From the NCBI GenBank assembly GCA_963818855.1, contig CAWFUH010000002.1, positions 1-64,000 on the forward strand: a stretch of 64,000 nucleotides of DNA, given 5' to 3'. The position numbers were made by a program, and so were the translations under genes. The notes beneath the pieces are model-generated. The model was not told the DNA's origin. It was given only the letters and a program-made list of their open reading frames with translations, and ran no database searches. This document shows positions 44,964 through 52,427 of this stretch, in pieces. The stretch's first letter is position 1, and every line of letters begins with the position of its first letter. The DNA is from Bog-159 sp963818855 (lineage in GTDB: Bacteria; Acidobacteriota; Terriglobia; Bryobacterales; Bryobacteraceae).

Positions 44964-45000
44964 GGAGGGCGGGCTTGAGCCCGCGCGGGGCTTCAGCCCC
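44964..45000. repeat. REP-like repeat, right copy flanking the transglutaminase gene
   Basis: Inverted partner of 42817-42853 (34 of 37 matches). It contains the palindromes GCGGGCTCAAGCCCGC (minus-strand reading) and GGGGCTTCAGCCCC. It lies between the transglutaminase start and a small ORF beginning at 45004. Confidence 0.85.
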
Positions 45001-45003
45001 GCT

Positions 45004-45330
45004 GTGCTGCCTCTCGATCGCCAGGAGTACTGCCTGAAGTATCTAGCGGCCCTGAGCTATCTTTCCCTCAACACGATCAAACAAGCGCTAGCGCCCAGCA
45101 CGCAGATTCGGTGGACCAACCTGACCGATTACCGGAATCAGGTGAATGCGACCATCTCCGCGAAGCGCGTTGGCATCCAACTGCTCCTCGAAAAGCTGCA
45201 GAGCGCCGGAGCATTCGCGCCGGACGAAGCGGATGCGTTACAACTCGAGATTCTCATCGAGCAGGACGACCAACGCCAGGCGGGCCCGGCCCTTCCGAAT
45301 TTGCTGCCCGTTCCCGCACGCAGCAAGTAA
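45004..45330 (+). CDS. small hypothetical protein
   Basis: A 108-residue reading frame with a GTG start just after the REP-like repeat and no ribosome binding site. The sequence (EYCLKYLAALSYLSLNTIKQ, RWTNLTDYRNQVNATISAKR, FAPDEADALQLEILIEQDDQ) looks protein-like, helical and of balanced composition, but I recognise no family. It precedes nuoM by 75 bases on the same strand. It may be a real small cytoplasmic protein or the end of a gene broken by the repeat. Confidence 0.4.
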   Translation: MLPLDRQEYCLKYLAALSYLSLNTIKQALAPSTQIRWTNLTDYRNQVNATISAKRVGIQLLLEKLQSAGAFAPDEADALQLEILIEQDDQRQAGPALPNLLPVPARSK

Positions 45331-45383
45331 CTGCCTGGCAGGCGCTGTCAGGACCTGCCGGTATGGTCAAGGCTTGGTGCTAA

Positions 45384-45389
45384 TATAAT
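45384..45389 (+). promoter_or_regulatory. -10 box of the nuoM promoter
   Basis: A perfect TATAAT lies 16 bases before the nuoM ATG, with no good -35 at 16-18 bases. Transcription would start near 45396, leaving a leader of only about 10 bases without a Shine-Dalgarno sequence. Confidence 0.5.
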
Positions 45390-45405
45390 CTCTCCAATCC
45401 GCCCT

Positions 45406-46956
45406 ATGGACCACATCCTCTCCATCGTCCTCTTCACGCCATTGGCCGGCCTGCTGGTCCTCATGTTCCTGCCTTCGTCGAACCCGCGACTCGTCAAGCT
45501 CTGGGCCAACATCGCGTCATTCATCGGATTCCTGGTGTCGCTGCCGCTGGTCTTCGGATTCGACCGCACCAAGCCGTGGGCGTTCGAAGAGCAGGCCTCC
45601 TGGATACCCTCGATCGGCGCTTCCTACCATCTCGGCATCGACGGACTCGGCCTGCTGCTGGTCATGCTCACCACGGTATTGGGCTTCCTCTCCATCCTCT
45701 CGAGTTGGAGCGCGATCGAGACCCGCCTGAAGGAATACTACGCCTTCTTCCTGCTGCTGCAGACCGCCATGCTGGGCGTGTTCATGTCGCTCGACATGCT
45801 GCTGTTCTTCGTATTCTGGGAGACCGTGCTGGTGCCGATGTACTTCATCATCGCCATCTGGGGCGGCCAGCGGCGCGCCTACGCGGCCATCAAGTTCATC
45901 ATTTATACCTTGATCGGCTCCGTGCTGATGTTCCTCGGCATTCTGACGCTCTACACCCAATATCACGCGCAGTTTCAGACCTATTCTTTCGACTTGGCCG
46001 ACCTCATGCGCGTCAGCCTTTCGCCCGGCATGCAATGGTGGGTTTTCTGGGCGTTTTTCGTGGGCTTCGCCGTGAAGGTTCCCATGTTCCCGTTCCACAC
46101 CTGGCTGCCGGACGCCCATACCGAAGCTCCCACGGCCGGCTCAGTGATCCTGGCCAGCGTCCTGCTGAAGATGGGGACGTACGGATTCCTGCGTTTCTCG
46201 CTGCCGTTGCTGCCGGAATCGGCCAAGAATCCCACCATCGTAAACGTGATGGCGGTGCTCTCCATCATCGGCATCGTGTACGGCGCGCTGGCCTGCCTGA
46301 TGCAGAAGGATTGGAAAAAGCTGGTGGCTTATTCGTCCGTCAGCCACCTGGGGTTTTGCACGCTGGGAATCTTCGCGCTGAATCCGGCAGGCATCTCCGG
46401 TTCCATTATTCAGCAAGTGAACCACGGCATCTCCACCGGCATGCTCTTCCTGATTGTGGGCGTGGTCTACGAGCGGCGGCACACGCGCGAGATCTCAGAA
46501 TACGGCGGCCTGATGAAGGTCATGCCGGTGTTCACCATCGTGTTCCTGATCGCCGCCCTCAGTTCGCTGGGCATGCCCGCGCTGAACGGCTTCATCGGCG
46601 AGATCACCATTTTGCAGGGCGCTTACCAGATGTCTTTCAATTGGGCGTTCTGGGGCGCGGTGGGAATCGCGCTGGGGGCCGCGTACCTGATCTGGCTGTT
46701 CCAACGCACCATGCTGGGCGACGTTTCAGAGAAGAACCTGAAGCTGCGCGACCTGTCGTGGCGTGAGATCGCGGTATTCGCGCCGCTCATCGCCTGGGCC
46801 TTTTGGATCGGCCTGAATCCGCAGCCGTACTTCGCCGTGCTGGAACGGCCAGTGGCGCAGATCGTGGAGCGCGTGCGTCCGGGATATTACGCCCAGCATC
46901 ACCTGGCGAATCCGCTGACCCACACTGCCGCGGCGACCGCCACGCCCGCACCCTGA
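45406..46956 (+). CDS. nuoM: NADH-quinone oxidoreductase subunit M
   Basis: This is a 516-residue, 13-14 segment membrane protein of the complex I antiporter-like family. Typical NuoM sequence is seen throughout: YHLGIDGLGLLLVMLTTVLG, FFVFWETVLVPMYFIIAIWG, the proton-channel Lys/His region AVKVPMFPFHTWLPDAHTEA and LVAYSSVSHLGFCTLGIFAL. The essential Glu of the FWE motif is present. NuoM pumps protons as part of complex I, but no other nuo gene lies in the window. The gene is followed after 1 base by a glycosyltransferase gene. It is either an extra copy or a stand-alone subunit. Confidence 0.93.
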   Translation: MDHILSIVLFTPLAGLLVLMFLPSSNPRLVKLWANIASFIGFLVSLPLVFGFDRTKPWAFEEQASWIPSIGASYHLGIDGLGLLLVMLTTVLGFLSILSSWSAIETRLKEYYAFFLLLQTAMLGVFMSLDMLLFFVFWETVLVPMYFIIAIWGGQRRAYAAIKFIIYTLIGSVLMFLGILTLYTQYHAQFQTYSFDLADLMRVSLSPGMQWWVFWAFFVGFAVKVPMFPFHTWLPDAHTEAPTAGSVILASVLLKMGTYGFLRFSLPLLPESAKNPTIVNVMAVLSIIGIVYGALACLMQKDWKKLVAYSSVSHLGFCTLGIFALNPAGISGSIIQQVNHGISTGMLFLIVGVVYERRHTREISEYGGLMKVMPVFTIVFLIAALSSLGMPALNGFIGEITILQGAYQMSFNWAFWGAVGIALGAAYLIWLFQRTMLGDVSEKNLKLRDLSWREIAVFAPLIAWAFWIGLNPQPYFAVLERPVAQIVERVRPGYYAQHHLANPLTHTAAATATPAP

Positions 46957-46957
46957 C

Positions 46958-47977
46958 GTGCCGCCCGATATTTCGGTCGCTATCGTCACTTGGAACCGGC
47001 GCGAGTATTTGCGCGCGTGCCTGGTGTCGTTGGCTGCCCAGCGCGGTGCTGATTTTGAAGTCATCGTAGTGGACAACGGCTCGCGCGACGGTTCGGCCGA
47101 AATGGCGCGCGAGGAGTTCGGCGCGCGGGTGATCGCCAACGCGGAGAACCGGGGCTTCTGCGCCGCCAACAATCAGGCATTCGCTGCCGCGCGCGGCGAG
47201 TTCATCGCGCTGCTGAATAACGACACCGAGGCTGCGCCGGATTTTCTCGCCAACCTGCGGCGGGCCTTCGCTGCCGCGCCGGACGTCGGCATGGCCGCCG
47301 CCAAAGTACTGGTGTGGGAAGATCCGCGCCATATCGACAAAGTTGGCCATTTGATCTATCCCGACGGCCAGAACCGAGGTCGCGGCACGGGCGAGATCGA
47401 CGCGGGACAATACGATCGCATCGAGGAATGCCTGTGGCCGGATGGCTGCGCCGCCATGTACCGCAAAGCCATGCTGGATGTCACCGGCGGATTCGACGAA
47501 GATTTTTTCATGTTCGGGGACGATGCGGAACTCGGGCTGCGCGCCCGCATCGCTGGCTGGCGCTGCCTCTATATGCCCGGCGCGGTGGTGCGGCATCATC
47601 GCGGCGCCAGCATGGATGCAGGCGCTACCAGGCGTATTTTTCTGATCGAACGCAACCGGGTGCTGCTCGCCGTGAAGCTGTTCCCGTGGAGCTTGCTGCT
47701 GCTGAACCCGCTGTACTTCGCCTTGCGCCTCGCGGGCGGGATCGCCGCGGCTGTGGGTGGGAAAGGCGAAATGGTGCGCTTCCCGGGCTTCGGCGGCAAA
47801 CTGCGGCTGGCGTGGGCCGTAGTGACTGCGGACCTGGCTGCCCTGCGCCTGTTGCCCCGCATGCTCGCTAAGCGCGCCGATGTCCGGCGCATTGCCAAAC
47901 TGAGACCCCGCCAAATTCGCCGCCTCATTCTGGACCATCGCATCCCCGTGCGCGCGCTGGTCGAAAAATCAAACTAG
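46958..47977 (+). CDS. GT2-family glycosyltransferase (rhamnosyltransferase-like)
   Basis: This is a 339-residue GT-A glycosyltransferase. The nucleotide-sugar binding start is DISVAIVTWNRREYLRACLV, followed by VIVVDNGSRDGSAEMARE, NRGFCAANNQAFAAARG and the DxD-like LLNNDTEAAPDF. The acceptor region has GGFDEDFFMFGDDAELGLRA, with the ED/GDD acidic cluster. A hydrophobic C-terminal stretch (about 235-265) may attach it to the membrane. The GTG start at 46958 lies 1 base after the nuoM stop, so the two genes are translationally coupled. It probably adds a sugar to an envelope glycan; acceptor and donor are unknown. Confidence 0.9.
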   Translation: MPPDISVAIVTWNRREYLRACLVSLAAQRGADFEVIVVDNGSRDGSAEMAREEFGARVIANAENRGFCAANNQAFAAARGEFIALLNNDTEAAPDFLANLRRAFAAAPDVGMAAAKVLVWEDPRHIDKVGHLIYPDGQNRGRGTGEIDAGQYDRIEECLWPDGCAAMYRKAMLDVTGGFDEDFFMFGDDAELGLRARIAGWRCLYMPGAVVRHHRGASMDAGATRRIFLIERNRVLLAVKLFPWSLLLLNPLYFALRLAGGIAAAVGGKGEMVRFPGFGGKLRLAWAVVTADLAALRLLPRMLAKRADVRRIAKLRPRQIRRLILDHRIPVRALVEKSN

Positions 47978-47989
47978 CACTTTGGTTCT

Positions 47990-48048
47990 ACTTGACATCC
48001 AAGTGAAAGCGCGCCATAGTAAAAACGGAGACTACTTGAATGCCAAGT
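47990..48048 (+). promoter_or_regulatory. two dyad operators ACTTG-N5-CAAGT, probably for PadR
   Basis: Two copies of the same dyad occur: ACTTGACATCCAAGT at 47990-48004, covering the -35, and ACTTGAATGCCAAGT at 48034-48048, covering the padR start codon. Their centres are 44 bases apart, about four helical turns, so two dimers would bind the same DNA face. PadR-family regulators commonly bind such dyads and repress their own operon; the assignment to this PadR is inferred. Confidence 0.75.
47992..48020 (+). promoter_or_regulatory. promoter of padR-ADOP operon
   Basis: A perfect -35 TTGACA (47992-47997), a 17-base spacer and a -10 CATAGT (48015-48020, 4 of 6 matches) place a start site near 48027, 13 bases before the padR ATG. 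The -35 lies inside the first operator. Confidence 0.7.
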
Positions 48049-48387
48049 GAACGCACCGATCGCCTGAACGTGTTGCAGGGAACGCTCGATCTCATCGTGC
48101 TGCGTACTCTCGAATCGATGGGCCCGCAGCACGCCTACGCCATCGCCACGCGCCTCGATCAGCTATCCGGCCATCAGCTCCATCTGAATCAGGGCACGTT
48201 GTACCCCGCCCTGGTGCGCCTCGAACAGGAGGGCCGCATCAAGGGCACCTGGGGCTACACGGAAAGCCGGCGCGAAGCGAAATTCTACGCCATCACCAAG
48301 TCCGGCGAGCGGGCGCTTGCCCAAGAGACGCGCCGCTGGCGCCAGATGTCGGACCTGGTCGACAAGCTGATCGCCGAGGGGGCCTGA
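48040..48387 (+). CDS. PadR-family transcriptional regulator (acidobacterial type)
   Basis: This is a 115-residue winged-helix repressor. The PadR core has LQGTLDLIVLRTLESMGPQH, AYAIATRLDQLSG, LNQGTLYPALVRLEQEGRIK and AKFYAITKSGERALAQETRR. It matches the short acidobacterial PadR group that is encoded directly upstream of ADOP permeases. CGGAG precedes ATG 48040 at 8 bases, and the second dyad operator overlaps this start. The ADOP gene begins 4 bases after its stop. It likely represses its own operon and is released by a small molecule; the ligand is unknown. Confidence 0.93.
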   Translation: MPSERTDRLNVLQGTLDLIVLRTLESMGPQHAYAIATRLDQLSGHQLHLNQGTLYPALVRLEQEGRIKGTWGYTESRREAKFYAITKSGERALAQETRRWRQMSDLVDKLIAEGA

Positions 48388-48391
48388 GCGC

Positions 48392-51055
48392 ATGCGCCGG
48401 GTCTTTGCCAAACTCTCGAATCTGTGGCGCGGCGCGCGGGTCGAACGCGAGCTGGCCCGCGAAATCGAGGCGCACCTGGCCCTGATCGCCGAGGATCTCG
48501 AGCGCCGCGGCTTAAATCCCGAAGAGGCCCGCCGGGCCGCCCACCGCGCCTACGGCGGCATCGAACAAGCCAAAGAGCTGCATCGCGACGCGCGTTCCTT
48601 TCCGCGCTTCGAACAACTGCTGCGAGATATTCGCTATGGCACGCGCAGCTTATCGCGCACGCCGGGCTTTACCGCCGTTGCCGTTCTGACCTTGGCCCTC
48701 GGGATTGGCGCGAGCACCGCGATCTTCAGCGTGGTGAACGCCGTGCTGCTGCGTCCGCTCGCGTACCGGGACGCCGATCGCCTGGTCACGATCCTGCACT
48801 ATGGCACCGGCCCGGTCGGGACGGCGAACTATATAGATTGGCGCGATCAGAGCCGTTCGTTTACCGCCATGGGCGGGGCGGATTTCTGGTCGCCGAATCT
48901 GACCGACAGCGATCCGCCGCAGCATCTCTACGGCATGAAGGTGACGCAGAATTTGCTGCCGATGCTGGGCGTGGATCCGCTGCTGGGCCGCCTGTTCATC
49001 CGCGGCGAAGATCAGGCGGGCGCGGAGCACGAAGTGATTCTCAGCCATGGCCTGTGGCAGCGCGCGTTCAATCACGATCCCAATGTGCTGGGCAGGACCG
49101 TGACGCTCGATGGCGAAGGCTATACCGTGGTCGGCGTCATGCCGCCGGGCTTCAGGTTCGCGCCGTTCTGGGCCACGCACGCGGAATTATGGGTGCCGGA
49201 CGCATTCGGCGATCAGATCCATAACCGTGGCGGCAACCATCTGCGAGTCTTCGCGCGGCTGAAGCCAGGCGTCACGCTGGAGCAGGCGCGCGCGGAAATG
49301 GCGGCCGTTACCGGCCGGCTGGAGCTCGCATATCCTGCCACCAACCGCGGCGTAATGGTGCGGCCGCTCAAAGAAAATGTAGTCGGCAACGTCGAGGCGC
49401 CGCTCTTGATGCTGCTCGGCGCGGTGGGTTTTGTACTGCTGATTACCTGCGCGAACGTCGCCCACATGCTGCTGGCGCGCACGGCCGACCGGCAACGCGA
49501 GATTGCCGTGCGGGTGGCGCTGGGCGCGGGCCGCGCGCGCCTGATCGCCCAGTTTTTGACCGAGCATCTGCTGTTGGCCGCGACGGGCGCCGCGGCGGGT
49601 CTGGGGCTCGCCTTTGCGGGAACGAAGGCGCTGGTGGCGCTCAGTCCGGCATACATTCCGCGCGTCGAGATGGTGACGATCGACGCGCGCGTGGTGCTAT
49701 TTCTGGTCATGATCACACTGCTGACGGCAGTGGCGTTCGGACTGGCGCCTGCGATCCACGCCGCCGCCGGCAATCTGAGCGCGGCGCTCAAGGAAGGCGG
49801 CCGCGGCGATAGCCATGGCGTGGGGCGCAACCGTATGCGCAGTTTCCTGGTGGCCTCCGAATTCGCGCTGGCATTCATGCTGTTAATAGGCGCTGGCCTG
49901 ATGATTCGCAGCTTCTTCGCGCTGGAGGCCGTTGATCCGGGATTCAATCCGCACCACGTCCTCTCGATGGTGGTGTCCGTCTCCGGAACCAAAGAGGCCG
50001 ATGCGCATCGCCGCGAGATTTTTTATCGCGAGCTGCTCGAGACGATCCGCAAACTGCCTGGCGCGGCTGCTGCCGGCGGCATCAACCATCTGCCGCTGGC
50101 CGGCGATCAATGGGATCGCAGCTTTGCGATCGAAGGCCGGCCCAAACCGCGGCCAGGCGAATGGCCCGACGCCGTCTATCGAATCGTGATGCCGGGCTAT
50201 TTCGAGGCCTTGCGGCTGCCGTTGCTCGCCGGCCGGAGCATCACCGGGAGCGATGATGCGCGCGCGAGTCGCGTGGTGGTCCTCAACCAGCGGGCGGCGC
50301 GCACCTACTGGCCGGGCGAGAATCCCATCGGCAAACGCATCGCGATCAATGGCGACGAGATCGGCAACGCGCCGCGATGGATGACCGTGATCGGCATCGT
50401 GGCGGACTCCAGGCAGTACGATTGGGCCGCGCAGCCCGATCCGGAGATGTACCTGGCCGCGCTGCAGACTCCCGAATTCCTGGGCGGCGGCGGATCGCTG
50501 ATCGCGCCGCACATGGCGTACATCACGCTGGTGGTGCGCACGGCCGGAAATCCCGCGGACCTGGCGCCCTCTATCCAGCATGCCGTCCGCTCGTTCGATC
50601 GCAGTCTGCCGGTCTCCGGGATTCTGACGATGGACGAGGCCGTGGCCCAAGCCAATGCGCAGCCCCGCTTCGAGATGCTGCTCCTGGGGATCTTCGCCGC
50701 CATCGCGCTGCTGTTGGCGGCGGTGGGAATCTATGGCGTTATGAACTACGCTGTGGCGCGGCGCACGCGCGAGATCGGGATCCGCATGTCGCTCGGCGCC
50801 AGCCGGGCCGCCGTGCTGCTTATGGTCTTCCGGCAGGCGATCGCGCAGACCCTGGCGGGCGCGGTGGCCGGTATGGCTGGCGCGCTGGCGCTGGGGCGGC
50901 TGATGATCAAGCTGCTGTATGGCGTCCAGCCGGGCGATCCGCTCACATTCGGCGGCGTGGCCTTTGTGCTGGTGGCGGCCGCGCTGATCGCCACGTATCT
51001 TCCCGCGCGGCGGGCCAGCCGGATCGATCCCATGGCGGCGTTGCGGAGCGACTGA
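48392..51055 (+). CDS. ADOP permease (acidobacterial duplicated orphan permease, FtsX/MacB-like)
   Basis: This is an 887-residue permease. The N-terminal prefix domain (about 10-75; ELAREIEAHLALIAEDLERR, AHRAYGGIEQAKELHRDAR) is the hallmark of this group. Two FtsX/MacB modules follow. The first TM is at about 90-115 (FTAVAVLTLALGIGASTAIF), with a MacB periplasmic core at about 120-310 and three TMs near 330-450. The second half repeats this from about residue 475 to the end (GVMNYAVARRTREIGIRMSL). The ATPase that normally energises such permeases is not encoded here, as expected from the name of the family. GAGGGGGCC precedes ATG 48392. The substrate is unknown; drug or lipid efflux is typical of relatives. 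Confidence 0.94.
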   Translation: MRRVFAKLSNLWRGARVERELAREIEAHLALIAEDLERRGLNPEEARRAAHRAYGGIEQAKELHRDARSFPRFEQLLRDIRYGTRSLSRTPGFTAVAVLTLALGIGASTAIFSVVNAVLLRPLAYRDADRLVTILHYGTGPVGTANYIDWRDQSRSFTAMGGADFWSPNLTDSDPPQHLYGMKVTQNLLPMLGVDPLLGRLFIRGEDQAGAEHEVILSHGLWQRAFNHDPNVLGRTVTLDGEGYTVVGVMPPGFRFAPFWATHAELWVPDAFGDQIHNRGGNHLRVFARLKPGVTLEQARAEMAAVTGRLELAYPATNRGVMVRPLKENVVGNVEAPLLMLLGAVGFVLLITCANVAHMLLARTADRQREIAVRVALGAGRARLIAQFLTEHLLLAATGAAAGLGLAFAGTKALVALSPAYIPRVEMVTIDARVVLFLVMITLLTAVAFGLAPAIHAAAGNLSAALKEGGRGDSHGVGRNRMRSFLVASEFALAFMLLIGAGLMIRSFFALEAVDPGFNPHHVLSMVVSVSGTKEADAHRREIFYRELLETIRKLPGAAAAGGINHLPLAGDQWDRSFAIEGRPKPRPGEWPDAVYRIVMPGYFEALRLPLLAGRSITGSDDARASRVVVLNQRAARTYWPGENPIGKRIAINGDEIGNAPRWMTVIGIVADSRQYDWAAQPDPEMYLAALQTPEFLGGGGSLIAPHMAYITLVVRTAGNPADLAPSIQHAVRSFDRSLPVSGILTMDEAVAQANAQPRFEMLLLGIFAAIALLLAAVGIYGVMNYAVARRTREIGIRMSLGASRAAVLLMVFRQAIAQTLAGAVAGMAGALALGRLMIKLLYGVQPGDPLTFGGVAFVLVAAALIATYLPARRASRIDPMAALRSD

Positions 51056-51071
51056 GCACACGCATTACAAT
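51041..51071 (+). promoter_or_regulatory. possible promoter for a leaderless metE-like transcript
   Basis: TTGCGG at 51041-51046 and TACAAT at 51066-51071 (19-base spacer) lie just before the ATG at 51080. Transcription would then begin close to the start codon. A GGAGG sits only 1 base before the ATG, too near to act as a normal ribosome binding site. Confidence 0.35.
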
Positions 51072-51079
51072 GTGGAGGA

Positions 51080-52273
51080 ATGTTTACCTCCACCGCCGAT
51101 CTAATTCTCCCCAGCACCACCACCGGGTCGTTCCCCCGCCCGCGCTGGTTCGATGTCAGCATGTGGGGCCGTCCTTTCGATACCTGCATGCTGGACGTCC
51201 GCTTCCGCGAGAAATTCCAGGACGCCATGGCCGTGCTGATCAGCGACCAGGAACGCGCCGGACTCGATATTCTCACGCATGGCGACCTGCACGTCGACGA
51301 AGACCTGGCCGGCCGCGCCTGGCATCATTATCCGCTGCAGCGCTGGGCCGGATTCAAGGGCGACTACCTGCAGCCCGAAGAGACCACCGCGCCGTGGCTG
51401 CACTATCCGCCCGGCACCCTGCTCAACGAAATCTACACCGGCTGGCGCTGGCCGCACGTTACCGGCAAAATCGAGCACCGGCCGCTCGACTATCCCAAGC
51501 TCTGGCGCATCGCGCAAGGGAAGACGCGCAAGCCCGTCAAATTCGGCACCTGCTGCTCCCAGGTGATGGCTCTGTTTTTGGATATCCACACGCCGCATTA
51601 CCACGACAAACGCGAAGTCATTTGGGACATGGCTGAGGCTATGAATAAGGAACTGCTGGCGCTGCGCGCCGCCGGCTGCCGATGTATGCAGATCGAAGAG
51701 CCCACGTTCCACTTCATGGCCAACACCTACGGCAAAGATCACGAAGAAGTGAAATTCATGATCGACGCATTCAATCGCGAAGTGCAGGGCCTGGACGATG
51801 TGGAGCTGTGGATTCATACCTGCTGGGGCAACCCCAATATGCAGCGGGTGATGGAGGATACCAGCTACGCCAACTCGCTCGAGATCTATCTGGAGCGCTG
51901 CCGCGGCGATGTCTGGACGCTCGAGATGAAGGATCGTAACCAGCAGGATATCGAGCTATTCGAGCCCTTTAAGCACGATTTGAAAAAGAAGATCGCCATC
52001 GGCGTGGTCAGTCATCGTACGCTGCAGGCCGACCGGCCCGAGGATGTAGCCGCCGAGATCCGCAAAGCGCTGCGCTACATCCCAGTGGAGCGTTTGATCC
52101 TATCGAGCGATTGCGGTTTCGGCCGCCAGGGCGCCAATCGGGAAATCGCATTCTACAAGGCCAGCGCCGTCGCCCAGGGCGCCAACATCGTGCGGCGCGA
52201 ACTTGGGCTGCCGCTGAGCGGCGTGCCGGCGGCCGATCCGATGTTGCAGATCGATGTTGTGCCCGGCCGCTGA
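51080..52273 (+). CDS. MetE-like (cobalamin-independent methionine synthase C-terminal domain) protein
   Basis: This 397-residue TIM-barrel protein corresponds to the catalytic C-terminal half of MetE only. Zinc ligands expected for the family are visible: the His and Cys of ELWIHTCWGNPNMQ, the Glu region CMQIEEPTFHFMANT, and the late Cys in LILSSDCGFGRQGANRE. The N-terminal folate-binding half of MetE is missing, as in the shorter archaeal/actinobacterial-type MetE-like enzymes, so the methyl donor may be a corrinoid protein or another thiol methyltransferase substrate. The gene stands alone downstream of the ADOP gene. No signal peptide is present. Confidence 0.85.
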   Translation: MFTSTADLILPSTTTGSFPRPRWFDVSMWGRPFDTCMLDVRFREKFQDAMAVLISDQERAGLDILTHGDLHVDEDLAGRAWHHYPLQRWAGFKGDYLQPEETTAPWLHYPPGTLLNEIYTGWRWPHVTGKIEHRPLDYPKLWRIAQGKTRKPVKFGTCCSQVMALFLDIHTPHYHDKREVIWDMAEAMNKELLALRAAGCRCMQIEEPTFHFMANTYGKDHEEVKFMIDAFNREVQGLDDVELWIHTCWGNPNMQRVMEDTSYANSLEIYLERCRGDVWTLEMKDRNQQDIELFEPFKHDLKKKIAIGVVSHRTLQADRPEDVAAEIRKALRYIPVERLILSSDCGFGRQGANREIAFYKASAVAQGANIVRRELGLPLSGVPAADPMLQIDVVPGR

Positions 52274-52275
52274 TT

Positions 52276-52311
52276 GGGGGGCGGGCTTCAGCCTTGGCTT
52301 CAGCCCCGCCC
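52276..52311. repeat. REP-like element
   Basis: A GC-rich imperfect palindromic unit containing GGGCGGGCTTCAGCC and GGCTTCAGCCCCGCCC, related to the repeats around the transglutaminase gene. It begins 3 bases after the MetE-like stop codon. Confidence 0.7.
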
Positions 52312-52427
52312 ATGGCACTTAACGTAGACAAATAATGTGAGAAATTTTCTAGGACGTTTCCCCCTGTAATTATGGTGCGGTAAACCCTTTTGAGAACCGT
52401 TTGATGCGGATTTAGTCCCCAAACAGT

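Noticed and set aside
49883..51061. 392-codon open frame on the minus strand
   Set aside because: Antisense to the ADOP permease; composition rich in Arg/His/Gly typical of shadow frames.
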